Of a DNA stretch of 64,000 nt, positions 34,612 through 43,012 are shown piece after piece. Below the pieces are notes generated by a model. It was not told the DNA's origin. It searched no databases and worked only from the letters and a program-made list of their open reading frames with translations. The stretch comes from Arthrobacter liuii (GTDB lineage Bacteria > Actinomycetota > Actinomycetes > Actinomycetales > Micrococcaceae). The DNA lies in contig NZ_BMFW01000002.1 of the NCBI RefSeq assembly GCF_014639275.1, positions 248,487 through 312,486 of the forward strand, read 5' to 3'. Each line of letters begins with the position of its first letter. The first letter of the stretch is position 1. The translations under genes were made by a program, and so were the position numbers.

Positions 34612-36117
34612 TCAGGGACGGACGCTGGCTGCGCGGGGCAGCCGGATGCAGAAGCAGGCGCCGTTTTCGCCTGGGCTGGTGGGTTCCACTGTGAGCTCGA
34701 GGTTCATGCGCTGGGCAAGCCGGTCTGCTATGGACAGGCCGAGTCCACTGCCCGTGGGGCGTTGTCCGTTGTACCGGCGTGCCAGGGCACCGCGGTCGAA
34801 GGCGACGGCGGCGTCCTCCGCGGTGAGGCCGGGGCCACTGTCCCGCACCTGGATCGCGACGATGCTGTTCAGACTGGCCTGCTGGGCGGTGCCATGCGCT
34901 TCTTCGGGCAAGGGGACGGGATCTTCGACGATCACGCGGAGGACCAGGGGCGTCCCGGACGGGGTGACGCGCAGGGCGTTGCCGATGAGCCCGTCGATGA
35001 TTTGGCGCAGCCTTTGCGCGTCGGTGGTGGCCAACAAAGGTTCCCGGGTTGCCGGAGCGGGCAGCTGAAGCATGAGATCCACGCCGGCCTGCACCGCTGC
35101 CGGCTGCCATGCCCGTTGTGCCTGTTCCAGGAGCGCGGGGACATCGACGGGTTGGACATCCAGTGTGAAATCGTCTGCCTCCAGCCGCGCCAGTGCCAGC
35201 AGGTCACGGACAAACCCGTCCAGCCGCTCCGTTTCGTCGGACAGGGTCTGCCCCACACGGACCATGTCTTCGGGCGGGATCAGTCCGTCCTGCAGGGCTT
35301 CGGCGTATCCGCCCAGCGCGGTAAGCGGGGTGCGGATCTCATGGGATATGGAGAGCAGGAATTCACGTTGCCTGCTTTCGCTGGCGAGCAAGGCACGGTC
35401 CAGGGTGTTGATGGCTTCTCCCACGGCGCGGACCTCGGTAACCCCGGCAGGGTCAAGGGGGACGGTCCGTTCACCATCAGCCATCCGCCGTGCTGCGGCT
35501 GCTGTCCTGACGAGCGGCCCCGAGAGCCGCCGGGCAAGCAGCGTCCCGGCCACCCCGGCGATCAGGAGCCCGGCCGCCAACGCCAGGAGCGTCGGTTGAA
35601 GGAGCTGGGCTGATGCGGCGTTAACGTCCGCCAACGACCGGGTCAGGACGATCCCGCCGCCCCGGGTGAGGGGCCTGCCTTCCACCAGGAACTGGACGCC
35701 TCCCCGGGTAAGGGTGCGGGAGATCTTTTGCCCGGAGAACACTTGGTGTACCTCGTCCGGACCGAGGATGACCGCCGCCGCCCCCGTCACGGCGCCGGCG
35801 GGCGTGATGGTGGAGAGGTCGTAATTGTCCGGTCCAAGGAGGTGGCGTTCGCGCAGGTCCAGCGCCTGGGCAGCAACCGGGGCGGCGCTGAAGGCATCGG
35901 CTTGGCGGGAAAGTTGTTCCCTGGCCTGGGTGGCGGCGGCGGAACGGATCAGCGGAAAAGCGACGCTTCCGGTGACCAGGACGGCCAAAATGGCGACGCC
36001 GGCAGTGACCAGGGTGATGCGTCCAGCCAGTGAGCGCAGCCAGAGCACCAGGGCCTGACCCGGCTCCCGCCGCGTGCGCCCCTGGTGCGCGCCCGTTTCA
36101 AGGGGCCCGGCCTTCAC
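34612..36117 (-). CDS. Sensor histidine kinase, HAMP type
   Basis: The 501-residue membrane kinase has TM1 about 33-57, an extracytoplasmic sensor of about 115 residues, TM2 about 173-197, a HAMP linker, the DHp helix with SISHEIRTPLTALGGYAEAL (His259) and an HATPase_c domain with GLIGNALRV, DSGPGL and GSGLGLSIADRLAQRM. GTG 36117 overlaps the stop of the response-regulator gene (GTGA), so the pair is one operon with RR first. The stimulus is unknown; location among cell-wall genes suggests envelope sensing. Confidence 0.92.
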   Translation of the reverse strand: MKAGPLETGAHQGRTRREPGQALVLWLRSLAGRITLVTAGVAILAVLVTGSVAFPLIRSAAATQAREQLSRQADAFSAAPVAAQALDLRERHLLGPDNYDLSTITPAGAVTGAAAVILGPDEVHQVFSGQKISRTLTRGGVQFLVEGRPLTRGGGIVLTRSLADVNAASAQLLQPTLLALAAGLLIAGVAGTLLARRLSGPLVRTAAAARRMADGERTVPLDPAGVTEVRAVGEAINTLDRALLASESRQREFLLSISHEIRTPLTALGGYAEALQDGLIPPEDMVRVGQTLSDETERLDGFVRDLLALARLEADDFTLDVQPVDVPALLEQAQRAWQPAAVQAGVDLMLQLPAPATREPLLATTDAQRLRQIIDGLIGNALRVTPSGTPLVLRVIVEDPVPLPEEAHGTAQQASLNSIVAIQVRDSGPGLTAEDAAVAFDRGALARRYNGQRPTGSGLGLSIADRLAQRMNLELTVEPTSPGENGACFCIRLPRAASVRP

Positions 36118-36824
36118 GCCCGGTCACTGTCGGCGGAATATCCGACGCCGCGCAAGGTCCGGATCGGGTTGCCCGGGCCGAGCTTGGACCGCAGTTGGGC
36201 GATATGCACGTCTACGGTCCGCCCGGCCGAGTAGTCAGCCTGCCCCCACACGGCGGAGAGGAGCTGCTCGCGGCTGAAGACCCGGCCGGGGCTTGCCAAC
36301 AGGTAGGCGAGCACATCGAATTCCCTGGCGGTCAACTCCACGGGCGCGCCTTCCACGCTGGCGGTGCGGTTCTCCGGGTCCAGGGCCACCGAGCCGACCC
36401 GCAGGGTGCCGCTGCCCGGGACTCCGCCGCTGCGGCGGAGAACCGTCTTGAGGCGTATGACCAGTTCCCGCGGCGAAAACGGCTTGGTCATGTAGTCATC
36501 GGCACCCAGTTCCAACCCCAGCAGCATGTCCACTTCCTCGTCCCGGGCGGTGACGAAGATGATCGGTGTCCAGTCGTTCCGGGCACGCAGCCGCTGACAG
36601 AATTCGATCCCATCGATGCCCGGAAGCCCGACGTCGAGCACGATCGCGACTGGCCTGAGGCTCCGGACCCGCTCCAGGCCGCCTTCGCCCGTCGTTTCGA
36701 CGTGCACACCGAAGCCCGCCCTGCTCAGATAGAGCCGCTGCACGTCCGCGATCGCGCGCTCGTCCTCAACCACCAGCACCAGCCCGCGGGCCGGCAGCGC
36801 AGCGGGAGGCGTTGGTTGTTCCAT
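36114..36824 (-). CDS. OmpR/PhoB-family response regulator
   Basis: The 236-residue regulator has a receiver domain (LVVEDERAI acidic pair, phospho-acceptor Asp64 in IVLDVGLPG, Thr/Lys in VTARDEE and MTKPFSPRELVIRLK) and a winged-helix output domain (VELTAREFDVLAYLLASPGRVFSREQLLSAVWG ... RTVDVHIAQLRSKLG ... RTLRGVGYSA). It binds direct repeats in target promoters. The CTTGA-N6-CTTGA elements in this window have the 11-bp spacing such regulators use, but that link is untested. It lies divergent from the secreted repeat protein at 37001. Confidence 0.92.
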   Translation of the reverse strand: MEQPTPPAALPARGLVLVVEDERAIADVQRLYLSRAGFGVHVETTGEGGLERVRSLRPVAIVLDVGLPGIDGIEFCQRLRARNDWTPIIFVTARDEEVDMLLGLELGADDYMTKPFSPRELVIRLKTVLRRSGGVPGSGTLRVGSVALDPENRTASVEGAPVELTAREFDVLAYLLASPGRVFSREQLLSAVWGQADYSAGRTVDVHIAQLRSKLGPGNPIRTLRGVGYSADSDRA

Positions 36825-37000
36825 GTATCCATTGAACGCTACCGCAGCGCCGGCCCGGCGGGACGGCGCCGGGACTTTACCGTCCCCTTACATTCCCCGA
36901 ACACGGCACTGACCTCCCCGGGCGACAGTTAGGAACAGCAAAACAGTGCAGGCCCTGGTTCGAAGCGTTCCAGGGGCACGGAATCTTGAGGAGAAAAACT

Positions 37001-37519
37001 ATGAACACGACCCCCGCCGCACCCCGGAACCGCAGCGCCCGTCCCTGGCGGGTCCGCGCAGGCGCTGCCGCCGCAGGAGCTGTCCTGGCAGGGGGAGCGG
37101 TCCTTGGGGCAACGGCAGCATCGGCAGCCAGCCCAAGCCCGTCCCCGTCCGCCGGCAATGCATCCGCACCGGGTACGACGGCAGCTCCCGGAACCAGCAA
37201 CGGGAAGCACCCTGCCGCTCATCCGTTTGTCCGCGCCCTCCGAACCGAGCTCCGGGTCGACATCCAGGCCGGGGACGGATTCGGAGACAAGGCCCACCAG
37301 ATCGCCTACGTCCTGATTCACCACGCCACGGCTTTCGCCAAGCTCCCCGCAAACCTGCAGACGGACCTGAAGACCCTGGAAGCAGCGGCGGCCTCCGACC
37401 GCGACGGCGATGCAGCGAAAATCAAGGACAACGCCCTTAACGGCGGCTACGGGGACAAGATCCAAAAGGAAGCGAAAGCCATCCAGGCCAAGGGCGCCCA
37501 GACACCCGCGAAGCCCTGA
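37001..37519 (+). CDS. Secreted protein with one helical repeat
   Basis: The 172-residue product starts at ATG 37001 behind GAGGAG. It has a signal peptide (RVRAGAAAAGAVLAGGAVLGATAASAA), a Ser/Pro/Thr-rich linker and one copy of the repeat also found twice at 30881-31606: FAKLPANLQTDLKTLEAAAASDRDGDAAKIKDNALNGGYGDKIQKEAKA. It is divergent from the two-component operon, a typical place for a direct target. Function unknown. Confidence 0.8.
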   Translation: MNTTPAAPRNRSARPWRVRAGAAAAGAVLAGGAVLGATAASAASPSPSPSAGNASAPGTTAAPGTSNGKHPAAHPFVRALRTELRVDIQAGDGFGDKAHQIAYVLIHHATAFAKLPANLQTDLKTLEAAAASDRDGDAAKIKDNALNGGYGDKIQKEAKAIQAKGAQTPAKP

Positions 37520-37532
37520 CCGGTAAGCATGG

Positions 37533-38465
37533 TTATCCCATGACCAACATGGCCACGAAGTAGATGCCACCGCCAACCACGCAATAGATGGCGAACGGCG
37601 TCAAGGTCCTGGTCTCGAAGAACCTGAGGAGGAACTTGGTGGCGAACCAAGCGGCGACAGCGGAGCACAACGCTCCGACGAGGAAAACGCCCCGCTGATC
37701 GGCCATCGCCGGGCTGAACAATTCGGGGAGCTTAAGGACCGCTGCTGCGCCGATGACAGGAGTAGCGAGCAGGAAACTGAACCTGGCCGCGTTCTCATTG
37801 TTCAGCCCGGACAACAGGCCTCCAACCATGGACGAGCCGGACCTGGAGATGCCTGGCACGAGTGCCGCTGCCTGTGCCGCGCCAATGCCCAGGGCCTGCT
37901 TCCAGGACAGCACAGTCGCGATCCCGGCATCCGAATCTTCAGCGTTTGCTGCCGGTTCCCGCGGTTCCTGTGCGCCGTGCGGGCTGGTGCGCGCCGAAAC
38001 TGAGAGCGGCTCAACCCGTTGCGTTTCCCGACGCCGAAGCCGTTCGGCGGTGAACAGGACAAGACCGTTCACCACCAGGAAGGCAGCTGCCGTGAGGGGG
38101 GAGGCGAACAGCGCACGGATGGGTTTTTCCAGGACGAGGCCCAGGATTCCGGCCGGGATGGTGCCGACGATGAGGAGCCAGCCGAGCTTTGCGTACGTGT
38201 CCGTCGGGCTGATTTTTCTCGCGCGCACGGACCGGGCGAGTCCCTTGAAAATCTCGATCCAGTCTTTGAGGAAGAAGATGAACAGGACAATGGCGGTGGC
38301 CAGGTGGGTGGCGATGAGGAACGTAAGGAAGTCACCCGAGTTCTGGTCGAGATTCCACCCGAACAACTTTGGCAGTATGACACTGTGGCCGAGGCTGGAG
38401 ATGGGAAAAAGCTCGGTGAGGCCCTGGAGGAAGCCCAGGATTGCTGCCTGGATCATGTTAATCAC
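37533..38465 (-). CDS. uppP: Undecaprenyl-diphosphatase (BacA/UppP)
   Basis: The 310-residue membrane enzyme removes a phosphate from undecaprenyl diphosphate and so recycles the lipid carrier for peptidoglycan and exopolysaccharide. Motifs: GFLQGLTELFPISSLGHSVI (Glu/Ser box; most homologues read PVSSSGHL) and GISRSGSSMVGGLLSGL with the catalytic Arg/Ser. Central insertion of about 35 hydrophilic residues (RRRETQRVEPLS...) is longer than usual. GTG at 38465 is the likely start, with ATG 38456 as an alternative. Confidence 0.92.
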   Translation of the reverse strand: MINMIQAAILGFLQGLTELFPISSLGHSVILPKLFGWNLDQNSGDFLTFLIATHLATAIVLFIFFLKDWIEIFKGLARSVRARKISPTDTYAKLGWLLIVGTIPAGILGLVLEKPIRALFASPLTAAAFLVVNGLVLFTAERLRRRETQRVEPLSVSARTSPHGAQEPREPAANAEDSDAGIATVLSWKQALGIGAAQAAALVPGISRSGSSMVGGLLSGLNNENAARFSFLLATPVIGAAAVLKLPELFSPAMADQRGVFLVGALCSAVAAWFATKFLLRFFETRTLTPFAIYCVVGGGIYFVAMLVMG

Positions 38466-38582
38466 GGGGTGACCTTACCCGGTGTCGGTAGCGGGAAGGA
38501 AAACGTAGGGCGAACTGGGGCCAGTTTCTGCCCAGATGGGCTGATCCGATTCCGGCCGCTATGAGCCCGTGGGATGGCGGTA

Positions 38583-39185
38583 TCAGCACCCCGGGTGCAC
38601 TGCGACCTTCAGGAATGCGGCCGACTGGTAGGCATATTGGTACGCCCATGCCCCCAACGACAGCTGCGGGCTGTAATCAAGCATCCGTAAATCGCCCGTG
38701 TAGCAGCGAGCGACGATCACCCGGGCCCTGGTGATGTGGAACTGGGCCGTGAGCACATTGGCGCTGTGCCAGCTGTGCTGCTGGGCAAGCGCCTGGAGTG
38801 ACCGCGCTTCGCCCTGGGTGGTGAACGGCTCGGGGTGGAAGCATATGACGGGGTAGGCGGTGGCGGCCTTACAGATGGGTGCGGTGAATTGCCCGGCATT
38901 GTCCACGGGCGAGGACACCGCCAAAGTTCCAGCATCGCCATGTTGCATCAGCTGCTCGGCGTAGTCCATGCGGTCATCAGGCGGCCCGAGGACCAGCAAC
39001 ACGTCAGCACGCCGGGCATGGTCGGCAGGGGGAACGACAAAGAGCCAGAGCCCGGCCATGATCCAAATAACCATCAGAGCCGCGCCGACCACCGCGGCGC
39101 CTCCCAACGCCTGCAGGCCTTTCCGTTCAGCCGGGCCTGGAGGGTGCAGTGGGCCTTCTGACAATGCGTCCGCCCGCGAGTGCAT
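38583..39185 (-). CDS. Membrane-anchored DUF218/YdcF-like protein
   Basis: The 200-residue protein has one TM helix (ALGGAAVVGAALMVIWIMAGLWLFVV) and then an exported domain with ADVLLVLGPPDDRMDYAEQLMQHGD, ICFHPEPFTTQGEARSLQALAQ and VLTAQFHITRARVIVARCY, the order of motifs of the DUF218/SanA/YdcF group. Its role is unknown; some relatives affect envelope barrier function. ATG 39185 is the conservative start. It lies next to the ftsW relic. Confidence 0.72.
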   Translation of the reverse strand: MHSRADALSEGPLHPPGPAERKGLQALGGAAVVGAALMVIWIMAGLWLFVVPPADHARRADVLLVLGPPDDRMDYAEQLMQHGDAGTLAVSSPVDNAGQFTAPICKAATAYPVICFHPEPFTTQGEARSLQALAQQHSWHSANVLTAQFHITRARVIVARCYTGDLRMLDYSPQLSLGAWAYQYAYQSAAFLKVAVHPGC

Positions 39186-39231
39186 GGTGTTGGCCTCCGT
39201 ATGCCTTGACGGGTGAGGTCCCGATGCGAGG

Positions 39232-39651
39232 CTACACATTCTTCCGCGGGGCGGCCAGCCCGGCCGCAGGGGATTCCGGCATGATGATGAAGCATTGCAC
39301 GGCCATGACGAACGATAGTCCGCACGCCAGCAGCTTTCCGAACGCGTCCCTGGTCCCCAGTGCGGCGCGGAACCCGCGGGTGAACAGAATCAGGTACAGC
39401 GACACGATGGCGAAAAGCCCGATCGCGCCAAGCCCTTCACCCACCAGGCCGCCCGCGGCCATTCCGAACAGGCCTTGGACAATCTGGGCGCTTCCTCCGG
39501 GGAAACGCCCGTACACCCCGGGATCGAAAGCGTTCTGCCAGGTGACCGAGCCGGATCCACACGCTGGCGCCTCCACCAATCACCAGGGCCGGCACCAGAA
39601 GCAGGGCCTCCGCGTTCCGTTCACGGGTGCGGTCCCAACTTGGCCGCCCAT
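39232..39651 (-). pseudogene. FtsW/RodA-family relic
   Basis: Two parts of an FtsW gene remain. Near the start, ERNAEALLLVPALVIGGGASVWIRL resembles the N-terminus of the intact gene at 46630-48000. After a frameshift and loss of about 250 codons, the end reads WQNAFDPGVYGRFPGGSAQIVQGLFGMAAGGLVGEGL, then FTRGFRAALGTRDAFGKLLACGLSF, almost the same as the intact protein but missing the segment around ANSDMIVASLGEGLG. Upstream DNA (ACGAAAAGAGCAT) is also shared. It is thus a decayed paralogue. Confidence 0.85.
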
Positions 39652-39801
39652 GGAATGCTCTTTTCGTGTCGCGACTCGGTACCGGGCCTCCGGCCCACTT
39701 GGTCCTGGACTCGGGAAGGGCCAATTCCCCACTCCTTCCGGGAACCTGTGAAAAAAACCCGGAATCCCATGAGGGCACCCTGTTGATGGTCCGTGTCGCC
39801 G

Positions 39802-40866
39802 TCAGGACGTGGTGGCCACGGCGAAAAGGCCAGCGACGCCAACCAGGTAGAGAATCAGCACCGCCAACGAGTCTGCCCCCATGCCGAGGCGCTTCTTTTT
39901 TGGCCGGAAAAGAAGGCCCAGGAGGTAGGTCAGGGTCAGCAGGATGGCCAGGGCGGTGAGGTAGATGTCCGTGGCCTGGGCCTGGGGCAGGACCGGCTTG
40001 CCGGTGATGAGGACTGCCACCAGGAACAGGACGGGCAGGAACGCGTTGCCGCCGAAGATGTCGCTGAAGGCCAATTTGTAGTCGCCCTGCTTCACCGAGG
40101 CCAACCCGGTGGAAATTTCGGGCAGGGATGTGGCCAGGGCCAGGAAGGTGGCGCCGAAGAGGACCCCGGACAGGCCGATATGCCCGGCGATCGCGTCGCC
40201 GCTGCGTTCAAGGACGACGCCGGCGCCCAAGGTTGCAAGGGCCGCGGCGGTGAAGATCAGGGCCGACTTGGCCGTGCTGACGTGCCGGGTCTTTTCGCCG
40301 GTTTTCTTCTTGGAGTGTCCCTGGGGCTGGTCCTGGCCGCCCGGGGCATCGCCTTGCTGATGCCAGGGAAGGCCCTTCTGGGAGCGTTGGACGAGGATCA
40401 TTCCGAGGACCCAGATCACCGCAATCAGAACTGCAGCGGGAGTCAGGCGGAAGGCCACGAGCGAGTTCGGCATTTGGCTGCCCGCGATCACCACGCCCAG
40501 GACTGCGATGACAGTGACGGCTTCAATGACCAGGGTCAGCGAGGCTGCCTTGTAGCTGAGCGGATCGGTGCCCCTGGTTCCAAACACATCGAGGATGGCC
40601 AGCACCACCGTCTGGATGGCGATGCCGCCCAGGATGTTTCCGACGGCCACTCCGATGTTGTTGGAAGCGGCTGCGCTGACCGTGATGGCTATCTCCGGCA
40701 GGTTGGTGGCGATGGCCAGCAGGATCAGGCCGCCCAGGGACGACCCCAGGTGCAGCCGGTCATCAAGGACGTCCGTCTGTTTTGAGAGGTGGATTCCCGC
40801 CACCCAGATCACCGCTGCGGCTCCGGCGAAAATCAGCAGCAGAACCGCTACGGGCAGTGACTCCAT
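39802..40866 (-). CDS. CaCA-family sodium/calcium (cation:proton) antiporter
   Basis: The 354-residue membrane protein has the two alpha-repeat motifs of Na+/Ca2+ exchangers: GGLILLAIATNLPEIAITVSAAASNNIGVAVGNILGG in the first half and GATFLALATSLPEISTGLASVKQGDYKLAFSDIFGGNAFLP in the second, with a hydrophilic His/Lys-rich loop between. About ten TM helices. It would export Ca2+ or exchange cations across the membrane. Start ATG 40866 follows GGGAGAG. Single gene. Confidence 0.87.
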   Translation of the reverse strand: MESLPVAVLLLIFAGAAAVIWVAGIHLSKQTDVLDDRLHLGSSLGGLILLAIATNLPEIAITVSAAASNNIGVAVGNILGGIAIQTVVLAILDVFGTRGTDPLSYKAASLTLVIEAVTVIAVLGVVIAGSQMPNSLVAFRLTPAAVLIAVIWVLGMILVQRSQKGLPWHQQGDAPGGQDQPQGHSKKKTGEKTRHVSTAKSALIFTAAALATLGAGVVLERSGDAIAGHIGLSGVLFGATFLALATSLPEISTGLASVKQGDYKLAFSDIFGGNAFLPVLFLVAVLITGKPVLPQAQATDIYLTALAILLTLTYLLGLLFRPKKKRLGMGADSLAVLILYLVGVAGLFAVATTS

Positions 40867-40946
40867 GGCTCTCCCTTCCGTGGGTGGTGGTCACCCGCGT
40901 CTACGAAAGCACGTACCCATCGACTCAGTGGAAACGGTGACCAGAC

Positions 40947-41057
40947 GCTGGGAACACGCTGGGAATCAAGGCCTCCCGGTCTGCCCGGATGGCGAATCGG
41001 GCTGTTGAGGGCCGGCGTTGACGGGTAGCTACCCTGCCGGGAGGACCATCATGGACA
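40947..41057 (+). repeat. 111-bp duplicate of the hemerythrin upstream region
   Basis: This block matches 52024-52134 over the same length without gaps, with about nine differences, and includes GTTGACGGGTAGCTACCCTG, the ribosome site and the first codons ATGGACA. Confidence 0.85.
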
Positions 41058-41095
41058 GTGTGGAAGCAGCTGGGCATGAGGCCTTCCTGCCGGCC
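41051..41095 (+). pseudogene. Hemerythrin relic with internal deletion
   Basis: After ATGGACA the sequence jumps to GTGTGGAAGCAGCTG, which in the intact gene at 52128 lies about 100 bp further (52230). The deletion removed most of the first helix and its metal ligands; similarity ends soon after. Confidence 0.7.
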
Positions 41096-41186
41096 TTCAT
41101 TACAACCGCAATCAGCATGCGTGACTGGGTGCCGCGCATAAGAGCACGAAATAACTTGCAAGGCGTTGGCGCCCAGGAGCCTTTCC

Positions 41187-42942
41187 GTGAAAATTAAGCG
41201 TTCTCTAACATGGTTAGCCCAGTCCGTTCTTGCGGTCCTGGTTGTTGCAGGGTCGTTCTTGGCGTGGTCCCCCGTGGCCTCAGCTGATCCCGTCTACGGT
41301 ACGCAAAGCATCTCCTACTCCGGGGTTGCAAATCCGCCTACTTCGGATAAACCCCAGAGCAAGCTTTGGTGGAATGACGGCTCTTGGTGGGCGGATATGT
41401 GGACCACCGGCAGCGGCTGGCACATTTACCGGCTCGACCGGGGAACGCATACCTGGGTGGATACCGGAACACTGAACGATGCGCGCGGAAACACCCTGGC
41501 CGATGCGCTTTGGGACGGCACTCATTTGTATATTGCTTCCCACGTCGTTGGCGTCTCGACTAACTCCAAGCCAGCCCGCTTACCTTTACCGGTACAGCTA
41601 TGCCGGGGGCAAGTACACACTCGACGCGGGCTTTCCCACGGTCATAACTAATAACAGCAGTGAATCGATGACCATTGACGAAGACAGCACTGGCGCCCTC
41701 TGGGCCACGTGGACCCAAGTCGCCGGCAACTCCACCAGTGGCTTTACCAACACCGTGTATGTGAACGACTCGGCGCCCGGAGGCACCAGTTGGGCCAGCC
41801 CGTTCGTCATCCCGGTCTCCAATCCGCACCCCGCCCCCGACGACATCTCCGCAGTTGTCGCCTTCAGCAAGAGCAAAATCGGGATCATGTGGAGCGACCA
41901 GCTCACCGGATCCGTCTGGTGGGCCACACACAATGACGGCACCACTCCGACGGCAACTTCCTCGTGGAACTTCCAACCAGCCATCCGTGGCAAAGGGCAG
42001 GCCGATGACCATCTCAACCTCAAGTCGCTGCAGGCTGATCCCAGCGGCCGGGTCTTCGCCGCCGTAAAGACCAGCCTTAACGACACGTCCTCGGATCCCA
42101 CCCTGCCCCAACACTTGCTGCTCGTGTTTAAACCCGGGACCGGGGCCTTTACCCAGTCCACGATCTCCACCACCGGCGTGACCACCACCAAACAGGGCGT
42201 CAACGGCACTTCCGGCTTGGTGGTGCTGGCCAGCGACGACGTCGCCAAGACCTACTGGTTCTCGGACCGGCCACTTGGACCGGCCAGCCCTGCTCCGGTG
42301 GCGTCGTTCACGGCTACCCCGACGTCGGGTACGGCGCCATTGAGCGTTTCTTTTACTGATACCTCCACGGGGACCCCGACGTCCTGGGCGTGGGACTTCG
42401 GTGACGGCGGGACCTCTACGGTCCAGAATCCCACGTACAGCTACGCCGCGCCGGGGACCTACACCGCCAAGCTCACCGCGACGAACAGCACCGGTTCAGG
42501 GTCGGCCACCGGCACGGTCACGGTCACGACAGCCACCACGTCCACGCCGCTTGAGCTGAATGACGCCACCGTTGGTACGGGGTTGAACCAGTTCAATTAC
42601 AGCGGCTCCTGGAGCGTCAGCAACCCGGCGGCTGCCTACCAGTCCGACAACCATTTCGCTAACGCCACCAATGCCAGTTACCAAGTGCAGTGCAGTGGCA
42701 CGCAGGCCAAAATTTTTGCCGAAAAAAGCTCGGCCCTGGGAATCGTGGGTGTGTCCATCGACGGCGGTGCCGAGACCATGGTCGATCCCTACGCCTCGTC
42801 ACGGTCAGAGCAGAACCTGTTGTACACCAGCCCCACTCTGGTCAGCGGCACGCACACGCTAAAGGTGCGGATAACAGGAACCAAGAATCCTTCGGCGACC
42901 GGCACCTACGCCGCCGCGGACCGGGTGGAAATTTCGAACTAA
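41187..42942 (+). pseudogene. Secreted PKD-domain protein with one frameshift
   Basis: From GTG 41187 (CAGGAG upstream) a signal peptide (WLAQSVLAVLVVAGSFLAWSPVASA) leads to a sialidase-like or beta-propeller-like region (WWNDGSWWADMW...YRLDRGTHTWVDTG...LYIASHV). Near 41570 the frame shifts; it continues from PAYLYRYSYAGGKYT to the end. A PKD domain (PVASFTATPTSGTAPLSVSFTDTSTG.PTSWAWDFGDGG) lies at 42290-42530 and a jelly-roll-like carbohydrate-binding region follows. Total about 585 residues if the shift is removed. One indel only: either recent inactivation or a sequence error. Confidence 0.8.
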
Positions 42943-43012
42943 CGTCAGCGAATGGGGCGAGCTCAGATCGCCACTGAGCCTGAGCGGCATGGCTTCATTG
43001 TTTGTTCCCGTT

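Larger units (their letters stand above)
40867..41186. other. Gene-free region with duplicated hemerythrin promoter
   Basis: About 320 bp without an intact gene. Most of it is explained by the 111-bp duplicated block (40947-41057) and the hemerythrin relic that follows; the rest shows nothing recognisable. Confidence 0.6.

Noticed and set aside
34414-35613. A 399-codon plus-strand frame
   Set aside because: Antisense to the sensor histidine kinase, whose H, N and G boxes are intact on the minus strand.
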